From an uncultured Candidatus Saccharibacteria bacterium (lineage in GTDB: Bacteria; Patescibacteriota; Saccharimonadia; Saccharimonadales; Saccharimonadaceae), in NCBI GenBank assembly GCA_946804195.1, contig CAMPEU010000021.1, forward strand, positions 1 to 38,622: a stretch of 38,622 nt of DNA, given 5' to 3'. Positions 1 through 7,519 of the stretch are shown one piece after another (the stretch's first letter is position 1; each line of letters begins with the position of its first letter). The translations under genes and the position numbers were made by a program. The notes under the pieces are model-generated. The model made no database searches. It was not told where the DNA came from and worked only from the letters and a program-made list of their open reading frames with translations.

Positions 1-211
1 ATAACTTTTCGTACTCAGTACAATACGTTTTTTTCGTAATTACGAGCTCCTCGCTAGACTTTTTACTTGTTGAGGTGTTTGATTTTTCCGCACCTTTCGA
101 TCCATCGGCCACTATGAAATTCTGCCAAAAAATAAATCCAACCGCTCCTACTAATCCAAGTGTTAGTACGCCAATAATAATTGCGTGTATGCTACCTCGT
201 TGATTCTTCAC
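1..211 (-). CDS. small N-terminally anchored membrane protein (truncated by window edge)
   Basis: Only the first 70 codons are present; the gene runs off the left edge. Translation begins at a GTG directly after the TGA of the LOG-family gene, with a strong AGGAGG about 7 bases upstream (revcomp of about 219-224). The protein starts VKNQRGSIHAIIIG and continues with one hydrophobic helix (about residues 8-30) followed by a polar Ser/Thr/Lys-rich stretch, so an exported domain on a short N-terminal anchor is expected. Short proteins beginning with this kind of RGS-(I/A)-H plus hydrophobic segment are, as far as I recall, common in Saccharibacteria. Function is unknown. It is the last visible gene of the carbon operon and is probably translationally coupled to the LOG gene. 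Confidence 0.75.
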   Translation of the reverse strand, partial: MKNQRGSIHAIIIGVLTLGLVGAVGFIFWQNFIVADGSKGAEKSNTSTSKKSSEELVITKKTYCTEYEKL

Positions 212-820
212 TCAGCCCCTCCTCTCGTAGTGACCTTCTAGGTATTTATCAGTGCCATCATGTTCAAAGTCTTCGTATTTTTCATCAAGAGCTTTCAGCA
301 CCTTTGCAATTAAGCGTTTGGGGTTAGTGTCATAGATAACGTCTTTTGCACCAGGGGCTTCGATCTTTTCCAAAAGTGTCGGTATGTAATCTGCGGTACC
401 TCCGCTGCCCAGTAGCACTGCACAGACCTTGCGACTCTCTAGCGCTGTCGCAAATTCATGCAAGCTCCCCATACGCCCACCAACTGTGATAACAGCGTCA
501 GAACTACGAACCAAGTAAACATCACGACCCACATACTCCAGGCCTGTGAAATTAATATAGTCAAACTCTTTCGTAGGTAGTTTATAGACGCCAACATGCT
601 CACGAAAGGAACTTGCTGGACTGAACCCAACGGACACGCCAGCGGCATCCTTAACGCTCGCAAAGCCCATTGCGGCGTAATGAGGTAGACCCGTTGTTGC
701 TCCCGTCAAAAGCGATTTTCTTGCTTCGGCAACTGCCTTGCCCAAGTCGTACGCTAGCTGATGCGACGCAGTTACTGTATCGCCGCTTGCTGCACCCGAA
801 ATACAAATTTGATATTTCAT
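212..820 (-). CDS. LOG/SLOG-family Rossmann nucleotide-binding protein
   Basis: A 202-residue protein with the Rossmann-like layout of the LOG/SLOG superfamily: an N-terminal beta strand with a small-residue loop (QICISGAASGD), an LTGATTGLPHYAA loop, and VGGRMGSLHEFATAL near residues 112-126 in place of the LOG signature PGGxGTxxE. LOG proteins hydrolyse nucleoside 5'-monophosphates to a base and ribose 5-phosphate, but the SLOG superfamily also holds nucleotide sensors, so activity is not proven. The signature is altered (GGRMGS for GGxGT) while the glutamate remains. The start is firm: a GGAGGTGA ribosome-binding site sits 7 bases upstream and the ATG overlaps the TGA of the PfkB gene by 4 bases (ATGA). 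Its place after rpiB, rpe, transketolase and sugar kinases fits a source of ribose phosphate, which is inference. Confidence 0.8.
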   Translation of the reverse strand: MKYQICISGAASGDTVTASHQLAYDLGKAVAEARKSLLTGATTGLPHYAAMGFASVKDAAGVSVGFSPASSFREHVGVYKLPTKEFDYINFTGLEYVGRDVYLVRSSDAVITVGGRMGSLHEFATALESRKVCAVLLGSGGTADYIPTLLEKIEAPGAKDVIYDTNPKRLIAKVLKALDEKYEDFEHDGTDKYLEGHYERRG

Positions 821-2322
821 TCCCTCACCTCCGTAACTTTGTAATCATCAGGAGCATTCTTCAAATATTCATCAAGTTTGTCGCGGGACAACAATCCTGC
901 CTGTGCGCCCATTTTTTGCACGACACTCATACTATTTATTGGCGCCCACGTCAGAGCAATATCCATAGATTCACCAAGCGCCAACGCGGCAATAATCGTG
1001 GATGCAAACGCATCACCAGCACCCGTACGATCGAGAGGTGGCGCCGGATCGGGATAATTTGGAATAGTGACGAGGTTTTGGTCATATGAGGCATACGATC
1101 CATTTGGACCATCAGTAATAACGACAATTTGCGGACCGAGATCGTGTAACCCATTCGCTAGTTCGCGCACGGACTCATGTGACTTTCCTGTCACATCCAT
1201 CGCTTCTTCACGATTCATGATGACAATATGCGCTCGTTTATAAATTGAAGCTAACTTTTGCAGGCCCCACTTAAAATGATATGTACCCGGCTGGAATGCT
1301 AATTGAATATCTTGATGCTCGTCGAGGTATTCTATCAATTGTTCGTGCATCGGCCATGAATCTTCACCGCAATGAGCTAGATAAACCCAATCCGGCTTTT
1401 TCTCAGGTTCCTTAAACTCGTATTTATACGGTTCACTCTTCACTAACATCGTCCTATCCGAACCGTAACGTAAAACATACCAATACGTTGATTTTGTATT
1501 TGGTTGCGTGACCATTAATGCCGTATCAACGCCTTCGCTTCGCAGGTGATCAAGTGATTCCCTGCCAGGCTGATCATCACCTAGCCATGCCAGCAGCATC
1601 GAATCGACACCAAGTCGAGCGCAAGAAATTGCAGCATTTGGCGATGGACCAACCGATTTGATGATATCCACATGATCATATGATGGCTTTTGACCAAACG
1701 GAAGGCTGAGCCGCTTGGTGCCGTCCTCATCGGTATCTATGCGCGCCGATTCTTCACTTAGTTGAATAAATGCATCTGTAAAAATATCCCCTATCGCAAG
1801 TATAAGAGGGCTATTATCTGATATGGGTTCATGCGCACTAGGATATTCTTCATCATAAGATTGCTTTAGACCAATTTCATCAGCTAATTGATGAACAACT
1901 TCGTCATGCGTCCTGTCGTGCTCTGCGTAGCGCCGTATAATCTCGGCACGCAGGTGACGTTGTGCGTGACCCAGCGTCCTGTCGCCATACTCTAGCTGAT
2001 GGTGAGAGTTTTCGATAACATCCTGTAAATTAAACGACACAAGCTCGTCATTAAACGCAAGAATAACAAAATCACAAGCCATAAATTGACGTCGGGACGC
2101 TTCGTTCTTGGCAAAATTATTCAGAGCATAATATGCTTCTTCACCCGTGGTATGCGCGGTATCTAGTCCCAGCCTACGCAATACGCGATGCCCCTGTTCT
2201 GTGATGTCACCTAATAATTTCGCATCAACCCCGGCCCCGCCAGTCGCTTTTTCAAGCGCTGCGAGATTTGCCGAAAACAACGGATGATCATTACCCAGAA
2301 GTTGTTTTAATGCTCGTGTCAT
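817..2322 (-). CDS. PfkB-family sugar/nucleoside kinase with extra N-terminal domain
   Basis: A 501-residue protein. Residues from about 172 onward form a PfkB/ribokinase-fold kinase: ILAIGDIFTDAF opens the fold, a GPSPNAAISCARLG segment matches the first PfkB signature, and DRTGAGDAF at 431-439 is the second signature holding the catalytic Asp. Family members phosphorylate ribose, nucleosides, fructose phosphates or similar sugars with ATP. Residues 1-165 are extra: mostly helical, rich in His/Arg/Glu, containing GHRVLRRLGLDTAHTTGEEA, and unlike any kinase lid I know. Usual PfkB enzymes are about 300-340 residues. The start has no ribosome-binding site but follows an extended -10 (TGATACAAT, 2332-2340) by 9 bases. 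The end overlaps the LOG gene by 4 bases. Substrate is unknown. Confidence 0.85.
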   Translation of the reverse strand: MTRALKQLLGNDHPLFSANLAALEKATGGAGVDAKLLGDITEQGHRVLRRLGLDTAHTTGEEAYYALNNFAKNEASRRQFMACDFVILAFNDELVSFNLQDVIENSHHQLEYGDRTLGHAQRHLRAEIIRRYAEHDRTHDEVVHQLADEIGLKQSYDEEYPSAHEPISDNSPLILAIGDIFTDAFIQLSEESARIDTDEDGTKRLSLPFGQKPSYDHVDIIKSVGPSPNAAISCARLGVDSMLLAWLGDDQPGRESLDHLRSEGVDTALMVTQPNTKSTYWYVLRYGSDRTMLVKSEPYKYEFKEPEKKPDWVYLAHCGEDSWPMHEQLIEYLDEHQDIQLAFQPGTYHFKWGLQKLASIYKRAHIVIMNREEAMDVTGKSHESVRELANGLHDLGPQIVVITDGPNGSYASYDQNLVTIPNYPDPAPPLDRTGAGDAFASTIIAALALGESMDIALTWAPINSMSVVQKMGAQAGLLSRDKLDEYLKNAPDDYKVTEVRE

Positions 2323-2331
2323 ACTATAAAA

Positions 2332-2340
2332 ATTGTATCA
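2332..2340 (-). promoter_or_regulatory. extended -10 promoter of the 501-residue PfkB gene
   Basis: On the minus strand TGATACAAT is an extended -10 (TGn plus TACAAT) 9 bases before the ATG at 2322. A weak -35 (TGGTCA) lies 17 bases upstream. No Shine-Dalgarno is visible, so a leaderless or almost leaderless transcript is likely. It could act as an internal promoter of the operon. Confidence 0.5.
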
Positions 2341-2374
2341 TGCTTATCCTTACATGACCATGAATTAGAGATAG

Positions 2375-3352
2375 CTATAGTGCTTGCTCGTGTAGTGGCA
2401 TACTGTGCAGTTTTACGCCATGTTGCAAAATGCCCGTCTTTGCACCGATGTGCTGAACAACAGATGTCGAATTTGCACTTGCAAAAACAATACTGTCAAC
2501 CAAAGATTCACCAGTTGCCCACTGTGACAAAAAGCCAGAACCAAACGCATCTCCTGCGCCAGTTCGATCTATCACCTTTACGTCTTGATACATACCGGCC
2601 TTTACGATTGTCTTACCGTCGCTAGCACAAACGCCATTCGGACCGTCGCTTACGATTGCAATCTTTACGTAACTCAAGGCATGCACCGTTAGCTCTTCGG
2701 ATGAGGTTCCCTCAACCAATTGCGCCATTTCTTCTTTGTTCACAGACAAAACATCAACATCTTCGAGCAGTGCGCGGAGTTTTGCTGGATGTGCTAATTC
2801 ACGCTTGCCGGGATTAAACATAATTTTCATGCCTTTTTTCTTTGCCTGATTGAATAGTTTGTCCAATACCTCGAAACAACCCGCCATCGATGAAACATAT
2901 AACCAGTCGGCATCAATTTGAGACAAATCAAAATTCTTTGAATGATAATGCGTTGACGCACCACGATACGTCAAAATTGTTCGTTCACCCGTAGGTGCGA
3001 GAAGTAATACTGAATAACCCGTATTATACTTTTCGTTGTAGCTAACATGTGACGTGCCTATTCCTTCGCGATCCAGATCGTCAAGTACCGCCTGTCCAGC
3101 AGGATCATGACCAATCGTACCCATGAATATTGCGTGTATTCCCTGTCGCGCAAATGTCACAGAGGCATTAGTCGCACCACCACCTGTCGCAAAGGTTACG
3201 TTATTAACATCTGCTTTGCCGCCAAGCTCTAATCTCATGAACTGTTCGTGTGTCGATGTATCGCTCACTGGTTCAAATTCTTCGCTATGGCTCAAAAACA
3301 CATCCTGAACCGCCGCCCCTACTGATACGATTTTTATATTCTTCCCACTCAT
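2375..3352 (-). CDS. PfkB/ribokinase-family carbohydrate kinase
   Basis: A 325-residue cytoplasmic kinase of normal PfkB length. It opens with IKIVSVGAAVQDVFL, has the first PfkB signature around GGGATNASVTFARQG (residues 57-71) and the catalytic/anion-hole signature DRTGAGDAF at 262-270. Family knowledge: ATP-dependent phosphorylation of a sugar hydroxyl; the subfamily and sugar cannot be read from sequence alone. The frame stays open upstream to an ATG at 3403, but ATG 3352 is chosen because the fold begins right after it and a -10 (TATACT, 3361-3366) lies 8 bases before it. Its neighbours are an unknown protein, the aldolase and a second PfkB kinase. A role as ribokinase or as the missing phosphofructokinase is possible. 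Confidence 0.85.
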   Translation of the reverse strand: MSGKNIKIVSVGAAVQDVFLSHSEEFEPVSDTSTHEQFMRLELGGKADVNNVTFATGGGATNASVTFARQGIHAIFMGTIGHDPAGQAVLDDLDREGIGTSHVSYNEKYNTGYSVLLLAPTGERTILTYRGASTHYHSKNFDLSQIDADWLYVSSMAGCFEVLDKLFNQAKKKGMKIMFNPGKRELAHPAKLRALLEDVDVLSVNKEEMAQLVEGTSSEELTVHALSYVKIAIVSDGPNGVCASDGKTIVKAGMYQDVKVIDRTGAGDAFGSGFLSQWATGESLVDSIVFASANSTSVVQHIGAKTGILQHGVKLHSMPLHEQAL

Positions 3353-3360
3353 ATACGACC

Positions 3361-3386
3361 AGTATACCATGAGCGCTTTCGCCCCC
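3361..3386 (-). promoter_or_regulatory. promoter of the 325-residue PfkB kinase
   Basis: On the minus strand TTGGGG and TATACT (3361-3366) are separated by about 16 bases. The -10 ends 8 bases before ATG 3352, which gives a leader of only one or two bases. This supports 3352 rather than 3403 as the start. Confidence 0.45.
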
Positions 3387-3410
3387 AATATTTCTCCACC
3401 CATTCAACAG

Positions 3411-4088
3411 TTATCTTCGAGGTTTTCTGCGATTGAAATACGTCCGCATGGTGTCGGATAACGAGAATCCAAATGCATCACTCAACATGTATGCATTATT
3501 CAACGATTCACCGGCAGTCCGTGCGGTATCTTTTCGCTTGAGCTCATTCCAATAAGCGGCCGTGTGTGGTGTTTTTTCTGGAAATATTGTCCTTTTCCAC
3601 GCCTGGCGCGCTGACTCATAATCAGGCAATGCTTGAACCTCGCGATACGTTGGCAAATCAATGACTGGTATTGAGTCAGATTCTTTGATATTGCCCGCAG
3701 TGTGTAATATCGATGCAATAGCAAGATCTGCAGCGAAATTACCCGGTATACAATACTCTAACTCAGCACGCTCATCCGCAAATTCCTCACCTGTATAGCG
3801 CAAAATAAGTGCCGCCTCTCGTGCTTTTAAATGTCTACCGCGTTCGATAAACGATTTGAAATTTTTATATTCTCTGGGAACATTATCGTCGGGCTGGTAA
3901 TCAAGTGGCGCATCCACCCAATCATCGAGTGACCATGTGAGAAATTTATCAATATTATTTTGATCATATTCAATATCAAACGATAATACGTCTGATAGAT
4001 ATGAGTCAAATTTTCCGCTCAGAGAATACCGTGCAATGTCGTCTAGTTCATTGCCCGTAGCGGTAACGGTCTCTCCTCGTAACTTCAT
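3411..4088 (-). CDS. hypothetical protein in the carbon operon
   Basis: A 225-residue soluble protein that I do not recognise. It has no signal peptide or membrane helix and is rich in Asp, Glu, Tyr and Trp (for example FLTWSLDDWVDAPLDY near residue 50), with a basic tail FNRRKPRR. The open frame begins at 4124 inside the aldolase gene, but ATG 4088 is preferred because a perfect TATAAT (4095-4100) ends exactly 6 bases before it and no ribosome-binding site precedes either start. It lies 7 bases after the aldolase stop and before two PfkB kinases, so a link to sugar metabolism is plausible but unproven. The acidic, aromatic-rich make-up resembles other unknown proteins in this window (16233-16763, 21414-22106, 25440-26153), but I see no clear shared motif. 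Confidence 0.7.
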   Translation of the reverse strand: MKLRGETVTATGNELDDIARYSLSGKFDSYLSDVLSFDIEYDQNNIDKFLTWSLDDWVDAPLDYQPDDNVPREYKNFKSFIERGRHLKAREAALILRYTGEEFADERAELEYCIPGNFAADLAIASILHTAGNIKESDSIPVIDLPTYREVQALPDYESARQAWKRTIFPEKTPHTAAYWNELKRKDTARTAGESLNNAYMLSDAFGFSLSDTMRTYFNRRKPRR

Positions 4089-4094
4089 GAGTCT

Positions 4095-4100
4095 ATTATA
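4095..4100 (-). promoter_or_regulatory. -10 element (TATAAT) 6 bases before ATG
   Basis: A perfect TATAAT on the minus strand overlaps the end of the aldolase gene. Transcription would begin at or next to the ATG at 4088, giving a leaderless message. The -35 is weak. Confidence 0.5.
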
Positions 4101-5007
4101 CGACTGCTTTGCCCTCGGAACCAAATGCTTTTATTTTTTCCTCGACGACTTTTTGGACTTCCTTGTAGACGGTAGGCATTAGTTTCACGACAGCAAATTC
4201 ATCAGGATTATCCTTTAGTACCTTCTCGAGTGTATTTCGGAATGCAATGCGCATATCGCTATTAATATTTATCTTGCTAACACCAATCTTTGCCGCTTCT
4301 TCAAAATAGTGCAGGGGCGTACCCGATCCACCATGCAGGCTGATGTGACAATCTAGCTCATCGCGAATGTTTTGTAGTAATTCTAGATCAAGCTGCTTTG
4401 GAACGGGATATTTTCCGTGCAGGTTTCCAACAGCCGCTGCAAATGTATCGATTCCCGTCGATTCACAAAAATACTTAGCGTCATCTGGAGTACTGAACGT
4501 TTTTTTGATTGCCTCGAAATCGATCTTTTCATCATGTAAGTTTGATGAGCCGCCAAAATAATGCGGCTCACTTTCGACGAGCGCACCTGTAAATTTTGCG
4601 TACTCTACAACTTCCTTAGTCTTTTCAATAATCTCTTTTAGACCGGCGTCATGATTTTCTTGACTAATATCAATGTGTATAAATTCAAATCCTGCATCTA
4701 TCGCACGCTTACAATCATCTACCGTCGGGCTGTGATCAAGATTGATATACATTTCGATACCATACTCTTGCTTATAATTATCAACCATGTCCCGAATGTT
4801 CTCTAGGCCAATAGCCTTCACTTCACCACTACTAACTTCAACCAATACGGGAGACCGGAGCTTTTGGGCGGCACGTGCGACTGCAATCAATGTTTCTTGA
4901 TTATCGATATTAAAAGCACCGATAGCAAAACCTTGGCGACGGGCACGCTGATACAAATGCCTTGCTCGCATTGTATTTGTCCTTATATACGGAATTGTTA
5001 AACTCAC
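4096..5007 (-). CDS. fba: class II (zinc-dependent) fructose-bisphosphate aldolase family
   Basis: A 303-residue class II aldolase. Visible residues: INLDHS with Asp91 (catalytic acid) and His92 (zinc), a glutamate in LVESEPHYFGG (145-147), His197 in GNLHGKYP, His225 in SLHGGSG, and KININSD for phosphate binding. These cleave fructose 1,6-bisphosphate (or tagatose, or sedoheptulose bisphosphate) to dihydroxyacetone phosphate and an aldose phosphate. The segment following His92 (FIHIDISQENHDAG) differs from the common MIDGSH version, so exact substrate is open. The start is a GTG supported by GAGGGGG 5 bases upstream; an ATG at 4971 is an alternative. It lies 18 bases after the transketolase C-subunit gene, in the same operon, and links pentose phosphates to triose phosphates. 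Confidence 0.88.
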   Translation of the reverse strand: MSLTIPYIRTNTMRARHLYQRARRQGFAIGAFNIDNQETLIAVARAAQKLRSPVLVEVSSGEVKAIGLENIRDMVDNYKQEYGIEMYINLDHSPTVDDCKRAIDAGFEFIHIDISQENHDAGLKEIIEKTKEVVEYAKFTGALVESEPHYFGGSSNLHDEKIDFEAIKKTFSTPDDAKYFCESTGIDTFAAAVGNLHGKYPVPKQLDLELLQNIRDELDCHISLHGGSGTPLHYFEEAAKIGVSKININSDMRIAFRNTLEKVLKDNPDEFAVVKLMPTVYKEVQKVVEEKIKAFGSEGKAVV

Positions 5008-5025
5008 TATCGCCCCCTCGTTAAA

Positions 5026-6018
5026 TTATCTATGATATTGCGGTGTCGTGTCTACAAAATGCTTGATATCCTTTGCCATTTTATCACCAGTTAACCCAAA
5101 AAGCTCAAGCAATTCATCAGGTGAACCCGATTCACCAAATCTATCATGCACACCAATACGCAGTAATGGAGTTGGTAGTTTCTCGGATAATAATTCTGCG
5201 ATGCCACCACCAAAACCTGCAGCAAACTGCGCTTCTTCCGCCGTAACTACTCGCCCAGTTTTTTGCACACTTGCCAAAATCGTACGGTCGTCCAGGGGCT
5301 TAATAGTCGGTACATGAACGACTTCGGCCTTGATGCCTTGTTCCTCTAAAATCTTTGCCGCGACGAGTAGCTGATATGTCATCGTACCTGTTCCGAGAAG
5401 GCTAACATCACCACCTTCGCGCAATACATATGCTTTGCCAATTTCGAAGGGAGAATCGTCGGTGCTAAAGATCGGTGTCTTTTCGCGAGCCAAACGTAAA
5501 TATGACGGTTTACCATTTTTTGCAATTGCGATAGTCGCTTTTTCGGCCTCAACGCTATCACCAGGTGCAACAACAGTCATGTTTGGCAAGACACGCATCA
5601 GCGCAATGTCTTCGAGCATTTGATGAGTAGCGCCGTCGGGACCGACACTGACACCCGCGTGACTACCAATGATTTTGACCGGCTGATCATTCAAGCAAAT
5701 TGTCGTACGAATTTGTTCCCAATTACGCCCCGGGCTAAACGCAGCATAGCTACTCGTGAACGGGACTTTGCCCGCCCGAGCCATACCACTAGCAACCGTT
5801 ACTAAGTTTTGCTCAGCGACGCCAATCTCGACGAATCTATCCGGAAAGGCTTCTTTAAACTTACTCATTTGAGTGCTATCCGTCAGATCGGCACATAGTG
5901 CAACGACATTCTCATCAATCTCACCAGCGACCTTCAAGCCACGACCAAAACCGGCACGCGTCGGCTCACGCTCGACATCGTCGGCATATATATTACGCTT
6001 TAATGGATAGTGGCTCAT
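5026..6018 (-). CDS. transketolase, C-terminal subunit
   Basis: A 330-residue protein holding the pyrimidine-binding and C-terminal domains of a split transketolase. EIGVAEQN carries the glutamate (Glu69) that activates the thiamine diphosphate ring; GKVPFTSSYAAF and GSHAGVSVGPDGATHQ (active-site His) follow, and the C-terminal domain ends with GVHDRFGESGSPDELL. With its partner subunit it moves two-carbon ketol units between pentose, hexose and triose phosphates. The start overlaps the N-subunit stop by 4 bases (ATGA), with AGGAGA 6 bases upstream, so the two subunits are translated in a coupled way. The split form (about 290 plus 330 residues) is known from archaea and several bacterial groups including CPR. 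Confidence 0.93.
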   Translation of the reverse strand: MSHYPLKRNIYADDVEREPTRAGFGRGLKVAGEIDENVVALCADLTDSTQMSKFKEAFPDRFVEIGVAEQNLVTVASGMARAGKVPFTSSYAAFSPGRNWEQIRTTICLNDQPVKIIGSHAGVSVGPDGATHQMLEDIALMRVLPNMTVVAPGDSVEAEKATIAIAKNGKPSYLRLAREKTPIFSTDDSPFEIGKAYVLREGGDVSLLGTGTMTYQLLVAAKILEEQGIKAEVVHVPTIKPLDDRTILASVQKTGRVVTAEEAQFAAGFGGGIAELLSEKLPTPLLRIGVHDRFGESGSPDELLELFGLTGDKMAKDIKHFVDTTPQYHR

Positions 6019-6875
6019 TCATGCTCTCCTGTAATCTTGCCATCCAGTGTGCGCAACTTGTGCAGTGCATCCTTTGCCTCGTCACTACTCGGCGGCTTAC
6101 CGTGCCAACGATAATCATATTCCATGAAATCAACACCTTTACCGGGAATCGTGTGTGCAATAATAACGCTCGGCTTTGTTGTAATGGCACGCGCCATACT
6201 GGCAGCGTCACGAATACTCTCGACATTGTGGCCATCAATTTCCTGCACATGCCAACCAAACGCTTCCCATTTGCCGTGCAGATCTTCCAGCGGCATCACT
6301 TCATCGGTTGGACCGTCAATTTGTATATTATTTCTATCGATAAATACAATTAATTGTGACAATTTATACTTCCCAGCAAACATCGCAGCTTCCCAAATAT
6401 TACCCTCGTTCAATTCACCATCACCTGTAATGGCGTAGACGAATCTTCTAGAGTTTTTATCGAGATACTGCAGGGTATAGGCAACACCAGCCGCCTGCGA
6501 CAGTCCACTGCCCAAGGGCCCGCTCGTGTTCTCAAGTCCTGGTAACTTTGTACGCTCGGGGTGTCCCTGTAATCTACTGCCGAGTTTGCGTAATGTTTTC
6601 AACTCGTTTCGCTCGAAAAATCCCGCATGTGCCATGGCGACATATTGGATTGGTACACAGTGACCATTGCTGAGAAAAAAGAAATCGCGCTCGTTCCACT
6701 CGGGATTCTTAGAATCATATTTCATAATATCGAAGTACAGTGTCGTGACTAATTCAGCCAAGCCCAAAGGACCCGCACTATGCCCGCTACCTGCGTGCTC
6801 TAGCATAGTAATCAAATCTTCTCGTAGCGCGTAAGCCTTGTGCTCTAATTCAATAATCGTTGGCTGCATCTTCAT
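6015..6875 (-). CDS. transketolase, N-terminal (TPP-binding) subunit
   Basis: A 286-residue thiamine-diphosphate-binding half of transketolase. It shows GSGHSAGPLG near the N-terminus (residues 29-38), NTSGPLGSGLSQAAG (116-130), and the Mg-TPP motif beginning GDGELNEG at 151 and ending in the NN at 182-183. An open frame with TTG begins at 6878, but ATG 6875 is preferred. That ATG shares one base with the TGA stop of rpe (TGATG), and ATG 6869 is a further alternative. It pairs with the following gene to form the complete enzyme of the non-oxidative pentose phosphate pathway. Confidence 0.93.
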   Translation of the reverse strand: MKMQPTIIELEHKAYALREDLITMLEHAGSGHSAGPLGLAELVTTLYFDIMKYDSKNPEWNERDFFFLSNGHCVPIQYVAMAHAGFFERNELKTLRKLGSRLQGHPERTKLPGLENTSGPLGSGLSQAAGVAYTLQYLDKNSRRFVYAITGDGELNEGNIWEAAMFAGKYKLSQLIVFIDRNNIQIDGPTDEVMPLEDLHGKWEAFGWHVQEIDGHNVESIRDAASMARAITTKPSVIIAHTIPGKGVDFMEYDYRWHGKPPSSDEAKDALHKLRTLDGKITGEHE

Positions 6876-7519
6876 CAAATTGCGCCTTGTTTGTTCAATT
6901 CACTCATGAGTGCATCGTAAGCGGCTTTGGGATCAGCCGCTTGCTGGATGGCCTTTCCCACGTAGAGCACGTCAACACCACCCTGTGATAAGTTAAATGC
7001 AATCTCTACAGTTACGCCACCATCCCAACCGATTTCAGCCCCATTATTTATATTCTTTATCAAGCGGATTTTTTCGAGCTGCATCATACTAGCAGTTCCA
7101 CCGTATTTACCCAGATCACCGCTAAATATCATGACGTGATCCGCTACTTCAATCAAACCAGCTACATCAGACGGCACAGTCGAACGCATCAAAGCCAGGC
7201 CAGCTTTAATACCTGCTGCTTTCACTTTCTGCAAAATCGGCAACAAATCTACTTGAGCTTCGGAATGGAAAATAATCAAACTTGGATGCATTGATATCAA
7301 CAAATCAACATATTGATTAGGATCTCCAACCATTGCATGAATATCAATTTGCCAACCCTGCGGCCACCAAATTTGATTAACCGGGATCGTTTGCGTAGGA
7401 GCGAAAGACCCATCACTAAAATCAACATGTACGCGATTAACAAATGTATGGATTTTCTCTAGGCCGGCTTTGTATTCCTCCGGAGTTGATGAAAGAACAG
7501 CTGGAACAATAAGACTCAT
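6875..7519 (-). CDS. rpe: ribulose-phosphate 3-epimerase family (divergent)
   Basis: A 214-residue TIM-barrel enzyme of the ribulose 5-phosphate 3-epimerase family. The metal-binding set is intact: His31 and Asp33 in RVHVDFSDG, His61 in DIHAMV, and Asp166 in IGWDGGV; FHSEA (84-88) matches the family FHxEA. The usual phosphate-lid loop MTVNPGFGGQ is replaced by IFSGDLGKYGGT (131-142), so specificity may differ (another ketose phosphate is possible). The ATG shares one base with the rpiB stop (TAATG), and the stop shares one with the next start. It would convert ribulose 5-phosphate to xylulose 5-phosphate for the transketolase encoded next. Confidence 0.82.
   Translation of the reverse strand: MSLIVPAVLSSTPEEYKAGLEKIHTFVNRVHVDFSDGSFAPTQTIPVNQIWWPQGWQIDIHAMVGDPNQYVDLLISMHPSLIIFHSEAQVDLLPILQKVKAAGIKAGLALMRSTVPSDVAGLIEVADHVMIFSGDLGKYGGTASMMQLEKIRLIKNINNGAEIGWDGGVTVEIAFNLSQGGVDVLYVGKAIQQAADPKAAYDALMSELNKQGAI

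Noticed and set aside
670-1089. 139-codon open frame on the + strand
   Set aside because: It lies wholly antisense to the LOG and PfkB genes and shows no domain, ribosome-binding site or sensible composition.
3353-3403. Upstream extension of the 325-residue PfkB kinase to ATG 3403
   Set aside because: The extra residues do not match the PfkB fold, and a -10 lies inside the extension just before ATG 3352.
5898-6353. 151-codon open frame on the + strand
   Set aside because: Antisense shadow of the transketolase genes, with Cys/His-rich nonsense composition.
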